From Rallus limicola (Eukaryota > Chordata > Aves > Gruiformes > Rallidae): a stretch of 64,000 nt of DNA. The DNA lies in the NCBI GenBank assembly GCA_022605955.1, contig JAKCOZ010000011.1:8933990-8997989 (forward strand). The letters run 5' to 3'. Positions 1 to 12,017 of this stretch are shown in pieces. The translations under genes and the position numbers were made by a program. The first letter of the stretch is position 1, and every line of letters begins with the position of its first letter. The notes under the pieces are model-generated. The model ran no database searches, was not told the DNA's origin, and saw nothing but the letters and a program-made list of their open reading frames with translations.

Positions 1-1866
1 TGCCAAACACTGTAGAGAGGGATTTACTGCATTATCCATTATCACGTCCAAGTCTATTCTTGGTTTGTATTGTGCTTCATTTTAGGCTATAGTCTCTGTG
101 GATAGTTTTGATCCTCCCTTCTCTCATTACTTTATACTTCTCTGTGCTGAACTGCATAAGCCAATTATCAGACCATAAACCTCATCTATCCAAAACATTT
201 TGAATGCGTATGCTCTGTGCCTTTGTGGCTGCTGCCCTCCTCCTATTTTGTGCCATTATCAGACAAAGGCATATTTAAAATATTGTCATACACGCCCCCC
301 CCCAACCCCTTTCAAAGTCATTCTTAATTAGATAATGATTAATTAGATGTTTGTAAAGTACTTTGAAAAAACAAAGTGCTATGGAAGTGTAAAGTATTAT
401 TATTAATATGCATCGTCGTGTTATTAATACTGAGCTTTGCTGCAGCAACCCTGTCATTACTGTTCGTCATCCTGAATTGTCCGCTCTTTTCCAGCGCAAG
501 CCATTTCCTCTTTGCAAGCCAGCTTTTAATCCAATTCAGCGCATTTACCCTTTGTAATGTGCTCTCTGACTTAGTAAAGAAATCTCTCTGTAGTGTCATG
601 TGGCACCAGAAGCAGTTGTGAAATGCAGACAGATTATGTGACCATCCTTTTCCCTTGCATTAACAATCCAGCAATGTGTTCAAAGAATTCAAGCCAAATT
701 GGCACACATGCTTTTCTTTTTAAGAATCCATGTAGTATCACCCTTACTGGGGGGTTGCACTATATTGTGAGTACCCCTGTTGTGCAGAAAAAAATGCAGA
801 GAACAAGACTGCTGACCTCGTCAGATGAAGCTCGGCAGGAATGCAGAAGATTGTCTTGGTTAGTTTCAGATGGTGAATTAAAAGAGGCAAAAGATGGAAA
901 GCGCATTTGAAAGACAAGGCACTTCTCTATGGTAATGCCCTGCTCTACTCTAAGACACCACCTAGTTCAAAGTTTACAGAGTTGTTGATTTAAAAAAAAA
1001 AACAACTGCTAAAAGTCAGTAAAACAGTCCTAAGCCTAAAGCTATCTAAACTGTAAGTAGCCTTTTCAGCTGAAAATTATGCGTTCAGTTAACACAACTG
1101 ATGCAAATACACTCACTTGGCAGTCTCTGCTCATCTACATCTGTTGGAACAGTGTGAGATCTGCTTGCCTGTTGGTCAGAGCCTTGCTCCAACATACAGG
1201 TTCCAGGCAATTATAAGTTTACATGGGCAGACTTGAAAACACTGTGGAAAAATTCGCTTTTCTTCAGGAAGTCCCTTCACTGTGCCAGCTGAACAACATT
1301 GGCAACATATGCCAGCTACAGTCAATTACACTAGCTTATACTAATGTGACATGCAGAAGTAAAGGCAGGCAAAGAGTCCGTGGCTCTTACTGGCTGCCAA
1401 AAAGAAAAGCTGTATTGCCCTAGGAGCTCCAAAGCCCATAAAGACCACATTGGGGTATAAGCATTAGAGTCAGATGGAAGGAAGAAATATTGAAATGGTT
1501 AATAAATGAAATTGAAATTTGGATCTTGTCCCAAGAAATAGCTGACAATCTACCAGCCCAGAGCTCTGTGGTAGTCAGAAGCAGCCCTATAGTAAAGAGG
1601 AGCAGAAAACAAGATCTATAGTCAATAACCTTTATGTCTAGGAAAAGACCCTGAATGGGACTGTGCATAGTGCGGTTATAGCTTTGCCTAGCAGATTAGC
1701 CATCTTACTCCTAGTCAAAGCTAAGACAAAAATCAATAGGAACCCCTGCTATAGCTACAGGATCCAAAGCCAATAATGCTGGTTACATTTTCTGGAATTA
1801 AAGTTGGTTTGCTTTTATGCTGCTGACCTTCCTAAGGCTAAATATGTAATCACCGATTCTATTGTT
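1..1866. other. Unique AT-rich noncoding DNA
   Basis: I see no recognisable gene, repeat family or RNA here. All open frames are short (105 codons at most) and have no recognisable motif. A C-rich run lies near 292-306. The stretch ends where a reverse-oriented CR1 begins. Confidence 0.6.
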
Positions 1867-2520
1867 CACAGAATCATAAAATAGTTTGGGTTGGAAGGGA
1901 TCTTTCAAAGATCATCTTGTTGCAACTTTCTGCCATGGGCAGAGACACCCTCCACCAGCCCAGGGTGCCCAAAGCCCCAACCAACCTGGCCTTGAACCCT
2001 GTCAGGGATCCAGGGGCAGCCACAGCTTCTCTGGCCACCCTGTGCCAGGGCCTCACCACCCTCACAGGGAAGAATTTCTTCCTGATATCCTGACCCCTAA
2101 GCTCTTGGTTGGTTCTATTCCCATACACTCCAGCTGGTCAATGACATAGAGGGTGACAAGCCTTCTTCACTTTCCCTGCCTATCCTTCCTGAAGTGTCTG
2201 TATCCTTCCATCCAGTCATAGGAGCCATTCCACCACTTCTTTGTGATGCCAATGAGACCACAGCCCTGCAAGTGTATGCACATCTCCATCTCCTCTTGTT
2301 TATTCCCCTATGCTACATGTGTTTGCTTAGAGGCATTTAAGCTGTGACCCCAAATGAAACTGACTTACTGACTGGAATTCTTTTGTGCTGCACTTCAGGT
2401 GTTCTCCTGTTGACCTGTGATTGCTGCCAGTGGCATAAAAATGGTAGGAGTGGGATGGACTGAGGTTCCCCCTCCCTTGACAAGTTTAGTATTTTCTATG
2501 TTCCTTTTGTTTGTCTTAGT
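1867..2520 (-). mobile_element. CR1 LINE with a large internal deletion
   Basis: This is one reverse-strand CR1 copy made of its two ends. Its 3' end is at 1867-2085: octamer-like tail, the 'gggttggaagggatc' block, and a translation resembling the CR1 C-terminus (FFPVRVVRPWHRVAREAV). From about 2090 to 2520 the reverse strand encodes the linker and start of the ORF2 endonuclease. It reads a NKQEELE-like segment, then GI-T-x-x-WW followed by H/TGW (about 2215-2260), then a GYRxFRKDRQG-like stretch, and finally EPTKSLGVRI next to the junction. The rest of the endonuclease and the whole reverse transcriptase are missing, so two parts of ORF2 normally far apart meet near 2080-2092. The catalytic Glu position of the ITETWW-type motif reads Lys here. 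Several stops show it is a dead copy. A full CR1 is about 4.5 kb, so most of it is absent. Confidence 0.8.
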
Positions 2521-4913
2521 ACATGCCATTCCCTGCAGAACTGAGTCTTAGACCCCTGTATTTAATAGTCATAGTAACAGTCTGTGGCCTTTTAAAAGAT
2601 ATTTTTGAAGACAGACATATGTTTGCGACAATGGCCTATAGATTTTAGAAACAGCATTGAAATGAACTTGTAGATATGAACATGTGATGACCAGTAAAAA
2701 GAATCCAATACAGATGTTCCAGGAGAATGAACATTTTTGGGAGGAATACATAAGGGCATAGGATACAGCTCCAAACCATATAGTCATAGTTTTTTGACAG
2801 TTTCACATTACAACATCTAAGGAGGGATTCTGGATTAGGTTGCAGATTTTTGTTTGTGTTTTGTTTTCATGAGAGTTTAAAAGAAAATCTTGGTCCTGGA
2901 CCTTCCTAATATACAGGAAATCTTATTTTAAGGACTAACTGGTTGTGCAGAATTTCAAAAAGACACACCTCTCATTTCAGTGCAGATGAATGGCTATGTT
3001 GAAGCTAGCTGTGCTTTTCACCAGTAAAGGTTATCTGATCTCTGCTCTGCAAACATTCCTTCCATATTTGTTTAAAAAACGTGCCACAGAAACATAACAC
3101 CTCACTGCTGCTGATTGCAGTGTATTGCATGACTTTCTTCTGGGAGCTCTACAGGATCAAATATCACAGGAGGAGATGTGCTGAGGTCAGCCATTGTATC
3201 CAGGATAGTCACAGGAGCACAGCCTGAATCTCTGCCTAGGTCTTCTGCTATAAAAAAAACAGAGAGAGAAAAAAAAAAGGGGCTAGGGAGTGTTAATGAA
3301 AAAGAGTTTCAAGCTGCAGAGATTTTCAATAAAAACTGGGTTTAGCTGCACTTCTCTATGCTACCAAAAGACAGTGGATAAATAATGCACAAGTCAAGGT
3401 CTGTACATCAGCCCGAGAGGTGCAGCCTAGCCAACTTACAAGGGTCTTGCCACCCGCCGCTGGCACATCAGTGTGTGAGGTGTGTCTGGAGCAGCACAAA
3501 GGGTCACATGCACGCAAATCTGTCACAGGGTTGTTATAAATCAGGCTTCGCATATGTCTAGCTTTATTTCTTCCACTTTATAGGCTCTATTCAGCTCTAT
3601 ATCTACCCAGGTAAAATCCCCTACTACCCTCTTCTGGCCTTTTCTCATGCTTTTTTCATCATTTTCTTAATCAATCATATCCCAGTTTGCTTGAACTTTC
3701 TGCCCAGGTAGCCAATGGCATACTCCCACAGCAGCTGTAGTTTATTGTCTGAAACGATGCCAAATACAGGGGTCACTCCAGTTTTAGAGGGACTCTTTTA
3801 GTATCACACACAGAACTAGGAGTGAAGAAGAAAGTGTTTTACTTATTCCTCGGTTAAAGTTACTCTCTATTTATGCCCTTGGGGCACCATAAAGGGACCA
3901 GAGGGAACCCAGGGCTGATTCTACAGCACTGTAGATATAGACAAATGTACTAATGTATCTCAAAGCAGAAAAGAGGCCCTGGCCCTATTTTTTCAGTATT
4001 TTAGATACAGCCTAGGGATCCATCAGATAAGCTGCTTCTGCTTTGCTGAAACTATGGAGCCTTCAGGCTCATTTAGAAATTTTGGCATCTGTTTACAAAA
4101 AATAAAAGGTAATTAAAATTAATGGAATCACAGAGGAGCCCAAAGACACCTTTTGTGAGTCAGTCAACAGTTGGTCCATCCCTAGACAGAATTTTGTATC
4201 TTTTTGTATCCTCTTTGCAAGTCACTTGCCTCTAGTACTAAGTGAGCGTAGCAGCACCAAGATAATATGGGAGGCCTATGCCATAGAGTAGGCATACTGT
4301 ATCTACATAGTATCTGTCAAGAAAACATTTCCCTCATTATTGGGCTGAGCATGAAAAAGTTCAGGAGCATGTTAGAAGGTCCTGACAGCCTGTATTCTGG
4401 GATAGTGTTCAAGAGGGGAATGGTGAGACATCATTGTGTGAGTGTACACTTCAGACGTACTTTTTATGATAATATTGATTGGAAGCAGATTTAATGCTTT
4501 GAAAAACAAGTCTAGTCAATGCACTACAGAGTTCTTGTACATTTGTGGAGCTCTTGAAGATTTTGGTGGCTATTCCTGAACTTGCAGAGACAGGTATGTG
4601 ACAACTCAGTCCAAGTGTGAAATGTGGTGTGTGTGAGAAAGCTTCAAGGTCCTTTGCAAGGTAATGGACAGCTTTTCTGTTTTCCAGTAACAACTAAATC
4701 ATCTTAACTTGTTAGTATTATCTTGGTGAAATAATGAATAACATGTACTCTTCTTTTTTCCTATGTGTTACTTTTAACTGTCCCTTGTGTTGTTCGCCCT
4801 TCACCCCAAAGTCTGCCACAATAGTTTCCACTGAGACCCAAACAAGTAGAAAATATAAAAGTCACCACTACTTGAAAGTGTCCAAAATAATATAAAGGCT
4901 ATGTTGCACATCA
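2521..4913. other. Unique noncoding DNA, nothing recognised
   Basis: There is no convincing coding potential; the open frames are short and overlapping. A short A-rich stretch lies at 3250-3280. Near 4121-4160 'aatcacagaggagccc' faintly resembles an old CR1 tail, but too weakly to annotate. Confidence 0.55.
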
Positions 4914-5228
4914 CTGGAGTGAAGCTTTCATAGCAGGAATAAGTGTGGTGCCGATCTCCTCTCTTTGGTGACCAGCAATAGAACCTGAAGGAATGGCATG
5001 AAGCTGAGAGAGGGGAGGTTTAGGTTGGATGTTAGGAGGGTGGTCGGGCACTGGAACAGGCTCCCTAGGGAAGCGGTCATAGCACCGAGCTTGGCTGAGT
5101 TCAAGAAGTTTCTGTATGATGCCCTCAGTCCCATGCTCTGACTCGGCTGGCCCTATGCGGAGCCAGGAGTTGGACTTGATGGTCCTTATAAGTCCATTCC
5201 AGTTCAGGATATTCTATGATTCTATAAT
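4914..5228 (+). mobile_element. CR1 LINE 3' end fragment
   Basis: This is a 5'-truncated CR1 in forward orientation. It shows the C-terminal ORF2/3'-UTR landmarks in order: 'ctctttggtgaccagcaat', 'gaggtttaggttggatgtta', 'ggtcgggcactggaacaggct', 'ttggacttgatggtcctta', and a terminal 'attctatgattctata' octamer tail. The frame is broken and no protein is expected. The opposite-strand frames over it (4928-5322) are shadows. Confidence 0.88.
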
Positions 5229-8200
5229 ATCCTAATCTGTAGCATGAGGTCATGTGGAAATGTGTGAGGATGCAAATTATGCAGGGGACCTGTAGCAAAC
5301 CCTGAAAGAAAAAAGAGTCCAACTTGGTGCAGTTTTCTTCTTAATGCCTAGAAAGAAATTCTCTCTCTTGTGTTAGCCTCTGATCAGTGCCTATGCACTA
5401 CCTGGAGAAGGGATACCTGACGAATATATGATGAGAGCTAAATGCTTTGGACAATCAAATAGTGATGCTTAAGCTCAGACTCCTCTTTTCTGTCTTCAAA
5501 TATTCCTGGTAGTTGTAAAAGCAATAACAGTATATATTTTTATATTAGATATAGGAGTGGAAATAATTTTGTTCCTTGGGGATGAATACCTTTGGGATCT
5601 TTTTTTCAGTAATACCCTTGAATTTAGACCAGCATTTTGAAACTTAAAATTGGAACTTTATCTGTTTAAATAATCAAAGCTTATGTGCCTGGATCTGCAC
5701 CACTGAGTTTGGGCAAATCTTAAGGTCAGTGTAAATTAATTGAACTCAGTATCTTTAAAAACAAGGTGATTCCTTTATTTGAATAAAGTGAATTTAAGAA
5801 GTCATGATTAGTTCTTAATAATTTTTTTTCTGGTTCATATTCAACAGCTACTCTTCAAATATTTCTTTCAGACATTAAAGAAAACATTTCTTTAGAAATA
5901 AGAATATAAGAAAAAAAAGAATTAAGCTCTGGGATCACAGCTGGTATTTCTGAGTTAGATGATATAACTGGGTTCATTAGATGTGAAGTATGTAGTATAG
6001 CTATGATACGGTGTGTCTTGAAGTAAAAAAAGGTTTCCTGCTGCTTCCTTACATTTTTGGACTGAGTTAAAAAAAGATCCTTTACCACTGACTAAGATCA
6101 TGCATATGGATAGTTCTTGTGGCATAGGCAATGCATAATAACCTGATTGTCACAGTAATTTGATGGTATAAGCTTTTAAATGTCCATAATATGTCAAATA
6201 TTTTTGCTTAGATGCAATTTTAGTTCTTCTTTGAACAATACATTACATATTTTCCTCTATGTTCTCTTTTGAAAGATATGAAGTCCCTTTCTCTATACTA
6301 AATCACAGAGATGTTTGTAAAGATATGGATTGAATTACAAAAATCTCACAAAACATTGTAATTTCTTGGTTTGGAAGAAAGTATAATAGACTAATTTTTC
6401 TGACACTTTTGACCTATTCTGATTTGTATCCAAATAATAAATAAAATACACAACAGTACGCAAAATTGTGTATGAAATAACAGTACACAAAATTGTGTAT
6501 GAAATAATAATTTTGAGAATGATTTCAAGCAAAAAAATATTGTGACCAATGTAATGGAAAAATATCAGCAAATTTAAAATTCTTTTAATAAAAACATTAT
6601 AGTTCCTTTAATTTTTGTTACTCAGTTTAATGTAATGAATATTTCCTTTTTTGAGCCATTGGTAAATGGCAGGTATTTTACAAGGTACTGAATAGCTTAC
6701 TATATCTCATTCTATGGTAAAATCACTTTCGTAAGCAGGTCTTATTGTATAGATAAGAACATATACTTTTATAGACAACAAGGATATAATCTGGATTTTC
6801 TGTCAGAATGAGGTATCAATTTCACATAATAGGATTACCTTCATCTTACTTACCTTCATCCATCCAGAAATTAGATGTCCATTCAGAGGCAATTGTCTAG
6901 CCTGTCTCTGTTACCACCGTAGCCAAAGAAGCAGAAGGAACCTGCAGGCAGTTAAAATTCATTTGGATAAAAGCACTGCTTGAAAATTATTAGTTAAACT
7001 GAATAAGAAAGATTAAAATAATTTCTGAGGTATTCAAATAAAAGGGTATTTATACATGCTGAAGAAGAATGTAGTGGTCTCAAGAGAACTGCTGTTGACG
7101 TTTCTTGCAGACTGGTTTTCAGACTAATCTTATTTAATATTTCAACTAATATTGTCTGAAAAAAATTTAGAGGTTGTTAAAAATGGGATGGTGACAAAAA
7201 AGAGGTGTTGTAATGCAGAGGAAGATAAAAATCTCTCAGAAAGAACTGTCTGACCTTGAGACTGTTTGTGTAACAGAAATAGTCTGACAATAAATGTACA
7301 ATGTAAATGAAAGTTATAAGTCAACTGGAACCTGTAGCAAGAGTTTTTTTTCTCAAAACTAGAGGCCCATTAGCAAAAATCAGTAAAAGAAAGAAAGAAA
7401 GAACCTGGGACCACATGATGTTTTTAGAATGACTGAATTATCAAGAATGTGTGATGAATCCATCAAAAAGTTAAATATATTCATTGTATGGATCAGTAGA
7501 AACATTTCCAAATATTGCAGAGATGTATACTGACATTGGAAATTACAATAATGAAGTTCCATCTGGAATTTTATTCAGTTCTATAGTTGACCAAAATAAA
7601 GATTACATCCACATTCAATAAAAACTAAAACCGAAGTCCAAAGTTGCTTACAAGACAAATACATTCTCATGAGGCCTAGATAAATTTAATCTTAGTATTA
7701 ACATAAATATTTTAACCACCAGAGATGTGCAGTTCTGAAGTAGCCTTCCCATAGGAGCAATGAGAATAAAAATGCAAAATAATTTCCTAACGGAATTTAT
7801 TACATTTTAAATGAGATTATATGACATGGTCACCTGAAGAGGAAGATGCTTCAAAACTTATGAGATCTTTTTCACTTCTGTATATTTATGTCCCTGGATG
7901 CTTGCTGTAGGCTGAGTTATGCTTCATTAGAAGAAGTGGCAATATTTTAAATGTCGTAGACTACTTTTCCCATGCAGGAAAGATCCACTAGAGACTTATC
8001 TCCTGGGTCTGTTTGACAAACAGACTGAGTTCAGCATGGCTAAAAATAAGTGTTTGTCAGATAGGTCATCTGTGACTTTTGTGAGAAGAGTTACTCTAAA
8101 GAAAAAAAGTAATTGGGTAGAAACATTTTGGTTCTGAAAATAAATAAATAAATAAACCAACCCAAACGTGTGAGATACATAGTGCATAAAGTTGACTTTC

Positions 8201-8940
8201 TCCTTTTGTACTCAGTTTGCCTTCATTTTTTAGCATGCTCTCCATAACAGTTTTGAACTAAATTAAGCAAATTAGCGTTTGAAAGGGAGAGATTTTCCTC
8301 TACCTACAGTCTCTTCTTGGAAGGTACAGCAGGAAGGTCAAGGAGAACTAATCCAACTGTTAGAAGACTAGGAATTTATTCTCATACAAATCTTGGATAT
8401 GCTGAACCATTTAATAGATTTTATATAAAATATAGATAGCAATTGTTTTTAATCAAGCATAAAACACCAGGGCCTTATTCTTAGGTAACTTAATTGTTGC
8501 AGGATTTCTGTATGTAAAAAACAAAATGAAGAAAAAAGTATTTCTTACAAATATTTTAATCTATTAGAGTTTCAACTAACCAGAAGCTCCACAAGGCAAT
8601 TGCATAAATAAACAATTGCCTTTTAAAATAAGGCTTAAGTAATTCAATTGAGCCATGGGAAATCCAGTCCAAGTTTTGTGCTAATTAGGATGTGTCATAA
8701 ATATTCACATTTTCTTACCATTAGCCTTAAAATTTACTATCTACAGGTATGGAGATAGATGAAGAATCTTACACTTAAACCTTCACTGCAGAGTAATGAA
8801 GAAGGAAAGAAAGAAAATTAGCTTACCCAGCTACATTTTTAGTGAGCAGCCACTAGCAAAAATCATGCAGGAGCATCATTGATCTTGGGCGGACAGACTG
8901 AGGAAGTCAGAAATAGAGCGATATAAAAAGTAGAGCAGTG
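5229..8940. other. AT-rich unique DNA with minor simple repeats
   Basis: No gene is recognised. It holds a 27-bp tandem duplication (6452-6505), a short GAAA run near 7386-7403 and an AAAT run near 8139-8156. The open frames here are no more than about 80 codons and show no domain signature. Confidence 0.6.
6452..6505. repeat. 27-bp tandem duplication, two copies
   Basis: Two adjacent 27-bp units (6452-6478 and 6479-6505) begin 'aacagtac' and end 'gtgtatgaaat'. They differ at a single position (g/a) that destroys a CpG. Confidence 0.9.
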
Positions 8941-11900
8941 GAAATATACAGTGAATGGCTTTGCTGGCAGGATACGTTGTTACTGTGATAGGAACTCCGA
9001 GGGTGTCTATTTATTATTTGTATACGATATCATGAGGACAGAGTTCGTAGAAATTAAATTTACCAAGACCGGAAAAGTATTCTATTTCTGCATCTGTACT
9101 GCTGAGGCCAGCAACTCAAATAATAATTTTGTCTTGACCCTGTACAGTCTGCAAATGGTTTATGAATGGGAATTACACAGACTCCCTGTTTTGCATGAAC
9201 ATTCACTCCCTTTGTTTGTACACACAAAAAGTGGTGATGGACTATCATTATCCAAATTGATAGCAGCTGTGCTTACTAAAAAAATGTTTTCCTCAAATCT
9301 GTTGACATGTCAGTAGTAATAAAAAAAATAAAATATGTCATATGGTACACTGAAACTCCTGAATTACTTGTCACAGCCCATTTAAATGTGTGCTGCATTC
9401 AATCCAAGAAATCTTCTGTAAAATTAATATATTTGCTAGGCCCTTTAGTACAGCTTCTGCTATTCTCATGGGAGATATTTTGAAGATTTCCTTAAAAATC
9501 TAAATATTTAACTTCCTTTCACATTTACTTAATTTAATTGGAAGTTTTCTTTTAGCTTTTTTCTTTTTTTTTTTTTTTAGATTTCAAGTTTCCCACCATT
9601 TTGTTGCTTGAAACTCATGTGCTGTCACATTAACTGACCAGAGATCAATCCAAGAACTCCCTCCATAGTACCAGGTGACTGTAAATGTCTTTCTACTGCA
9701 TTTTGCGAGAGGAAAAAAAATCCAAGCTCTTCTTGCAGTCAAAACTGACTGTAACCCATGTGAATAAAGCATTGGTCAGGTCCTAGATAATAAGCCTTAC
9801 TGAGCAGCTGAGTGCTGCTAGGTTGTGTGTGGTGCCAGGCTAAATCAGAGTCATGGCTCCAGCAGCTGCTATCAGCTCGTTCTCAGACGCCACCTGCAAA
9901 GTATCACATCCTAGAAAAAGGCATCCAGCACTGCTTGTGGGTATCTGCAATGAGGAGTTTGTTTGCACCATTTTAATATGATTAGTTTTTGTTTGGTTTA
10001 GATTATAATTTTGACACTTGACATCATGGTCTATTAAATTTCATATCTCTCCCACTTTCACCATGGGCACAGCCTTAGGTTTCTAGCGAGATGCAGACAT
10101 AGCCAGAGGCAAAAAGCAAATGGGGGGAAGAGAGATTTTGGGGGTCAGGTTGTAATCTTACAGAAAGTGTAATATTCCTTTGAAGTCCCCCAAAGCATGT
10201 ATTTTCTGAAAAAATCAGTTGCTACTACATAGGGAAAGACCTTCCTTGTTTGGGTGCCACCAATTTGATTGCATGACGCCCATGGGCAGCGAGTGCAATT
10301 TGAGACCTTTTTCCCAGTTAGGATGCAGACATAGGCAATGGGTACACGTCTCTCCTCAAGGCGGTTTACAGTCCCAGTTGAATGAGCAAGGAGACCTCAG
10401 GGAGATGCAACAGCTTACTGTTGTTGAGGTCCTGAGCCAGATTTAATGCCAGTCTTCTAAAGCTCAGTGCAGTGACTTTCCTGGTACCTCACCTTGCCTT
10501 CTGTTTTCAGCAAAAAGCAAAAGAAAACATACAAAATCAAGTAATGTAGGTAAGATCGACTCTAAACCGAGGAGATCAGAGACAGGCAAAAGCCACTGGA
10601 AACCTAACTTCAAAATGAGGAGCACTGTAGATATACAGGAGGTCACAAGCAGCAACAGAAAGGAAAAGGGAAAAATATTGTAGGATAGCAAAGAGCATGT
10701 GTGTTTCCTATTCTGAAAACAAAATACCTGTCTGCTGACTGTGCCCTTGGAGAGGTTTAAAACCTCAAGTAACAGAAGGCACCATAAAGAAAATTTCACT
10801 GGCTGCATCGTGACAGACTGGCCAAGTCCTCCCTTTTGCAGGCCTGGAAACTGTGACTCCCTGCTCCTGGGGATGAGGTCACTCGTTACCTGATTTCTAT
10901 GGCAACAGAAGGCACTCCAGCCTCTCATCTGTTCCTCCTGCCTTTCCCCTTTTTTCTGGGGAAGTAAAAGTTCTGGCTGTGGATTTATGCTCCAGTTGAG
11001 GCTGACATCACTTCCGACTATGCATGGAAAAATAAGAAGTGGCTCTCTTTTGAAGGAACAATGTGAAAAAATTCAGGGAAACCATGTATTCTTTCACTAA
11101 GTAATAGGATAAAAAGAAACAAGGCAATTTTGAAGGAACAGGGATGAAGGCAGAGGCTACCTGTTTTTGTCAAGACAACACAGAGTGCAAAGATATATGG
11201 AGAAAGTATAATTGTCAGTCACTTTCCCAGGAAGGATATTTTATGCAGTAATAAATGAGACAAACAGGCACTGAATAGGGCTTTATGGGAAGCAGTCTTG
11301 GCTCAGTTGTACCTCCGCCTCTCAGGGTTTCTCCCATTAGTCACTCAGCTGATGAATTTGCTCAGCAGTGATGGCAGTTTCTAGAAAAGAAGAAACAGCT
11401 CTCAGAAGATTCAGCAGTTTAGTTTAAATACATTTCCTCTCCCACGCCTGCTCCACGCTGAGCTCCCGTCTCTCTCTCTGCAGCTGTTGCCTGTTTCACA
11501 AATACCCTCTCCTTCATGTTAATTACCCCCATCCGTCCTTGGAGGCAGCTGGAGCCAACCAGCACCATCTTTTCACAGCTATGTCATGGGAAGAGATCAG
11601 GCTTTAAGAGCCTGCGGAATTTAATCCAAACTCAGAAGAAATCAAGATTTTTGTTCACAGTTTAGAAGTATCCAGTAATTTCTTAGGATTCAGAAGTGTT
11701 GAGCTCAAATTTGATGCCTCCCTTTAGGTTGTGATTATCCTTTGGTGTGGCTGGAGTGGTTACCTGGTAGATGTAGTCTCATCTATCTGAGCTGGTTCTG
11801 CATGAGCTAATCATAAGCTGCTAATGCTAAGGAAAATGGTGCAGAAAAACTCAGGCTGTCTTTACCCAGATCATGCTTGCATCTGAAATCTGTGTAGCTT

Positions 11901-11983
11901 CATTGCATGGTGGTTTTCTTAAGTCAACCTGATCATGAATTCTTTCTGGCTTGAGCTGCCAGCACTTTGAGAAGCTCTGCACT
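8941..11983. other. Unique DNA, no confirmed gene
   Basis: Two longer open frames occur: 8951-9316 forward (121 codons) and 10464-10928 reverse (154 codons, hydrophobic middle). Neither has a recognisable domain, a clear splice context or a familiar sequence. Open frames of this length are expected by chance in 64 kb, so neither is called as a gene. A T-rich run lies near 9563-9580. Confidence 0.55.
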
Positions 11984-12017
11984 GCTTTCTTACAAGCTTT
12001 GCTTTCTTACAAGCTTT
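11984..12017. repeat. 17-bp tandem duplication
   Basis: There are two identical adjacent copies of 'gctttcttacaagcttt' (11984-12000 and 12001-12017). This looks like a small slippage event in otherwise unique DNA. Confidence 0.9.

Noticed and set aside
4121..4165. Possible CR1 tail ('ggaatcacagagg')
   Set aside because: Too short and diverged, with no further CR1 landmarks.
8951..9316. Forward open frame of 121 codons
   Set aside because: No recognisable domain, no splice or promoter context, and this length is expected by chance several times in 64 kb.
10464..10928. Reverse open frame of 154 codons with a hydrophobic middle
   Set aside because: No signal peptide or family motif recognised; by a rough stop-frequency estimate one or two such frames are expected by chance.
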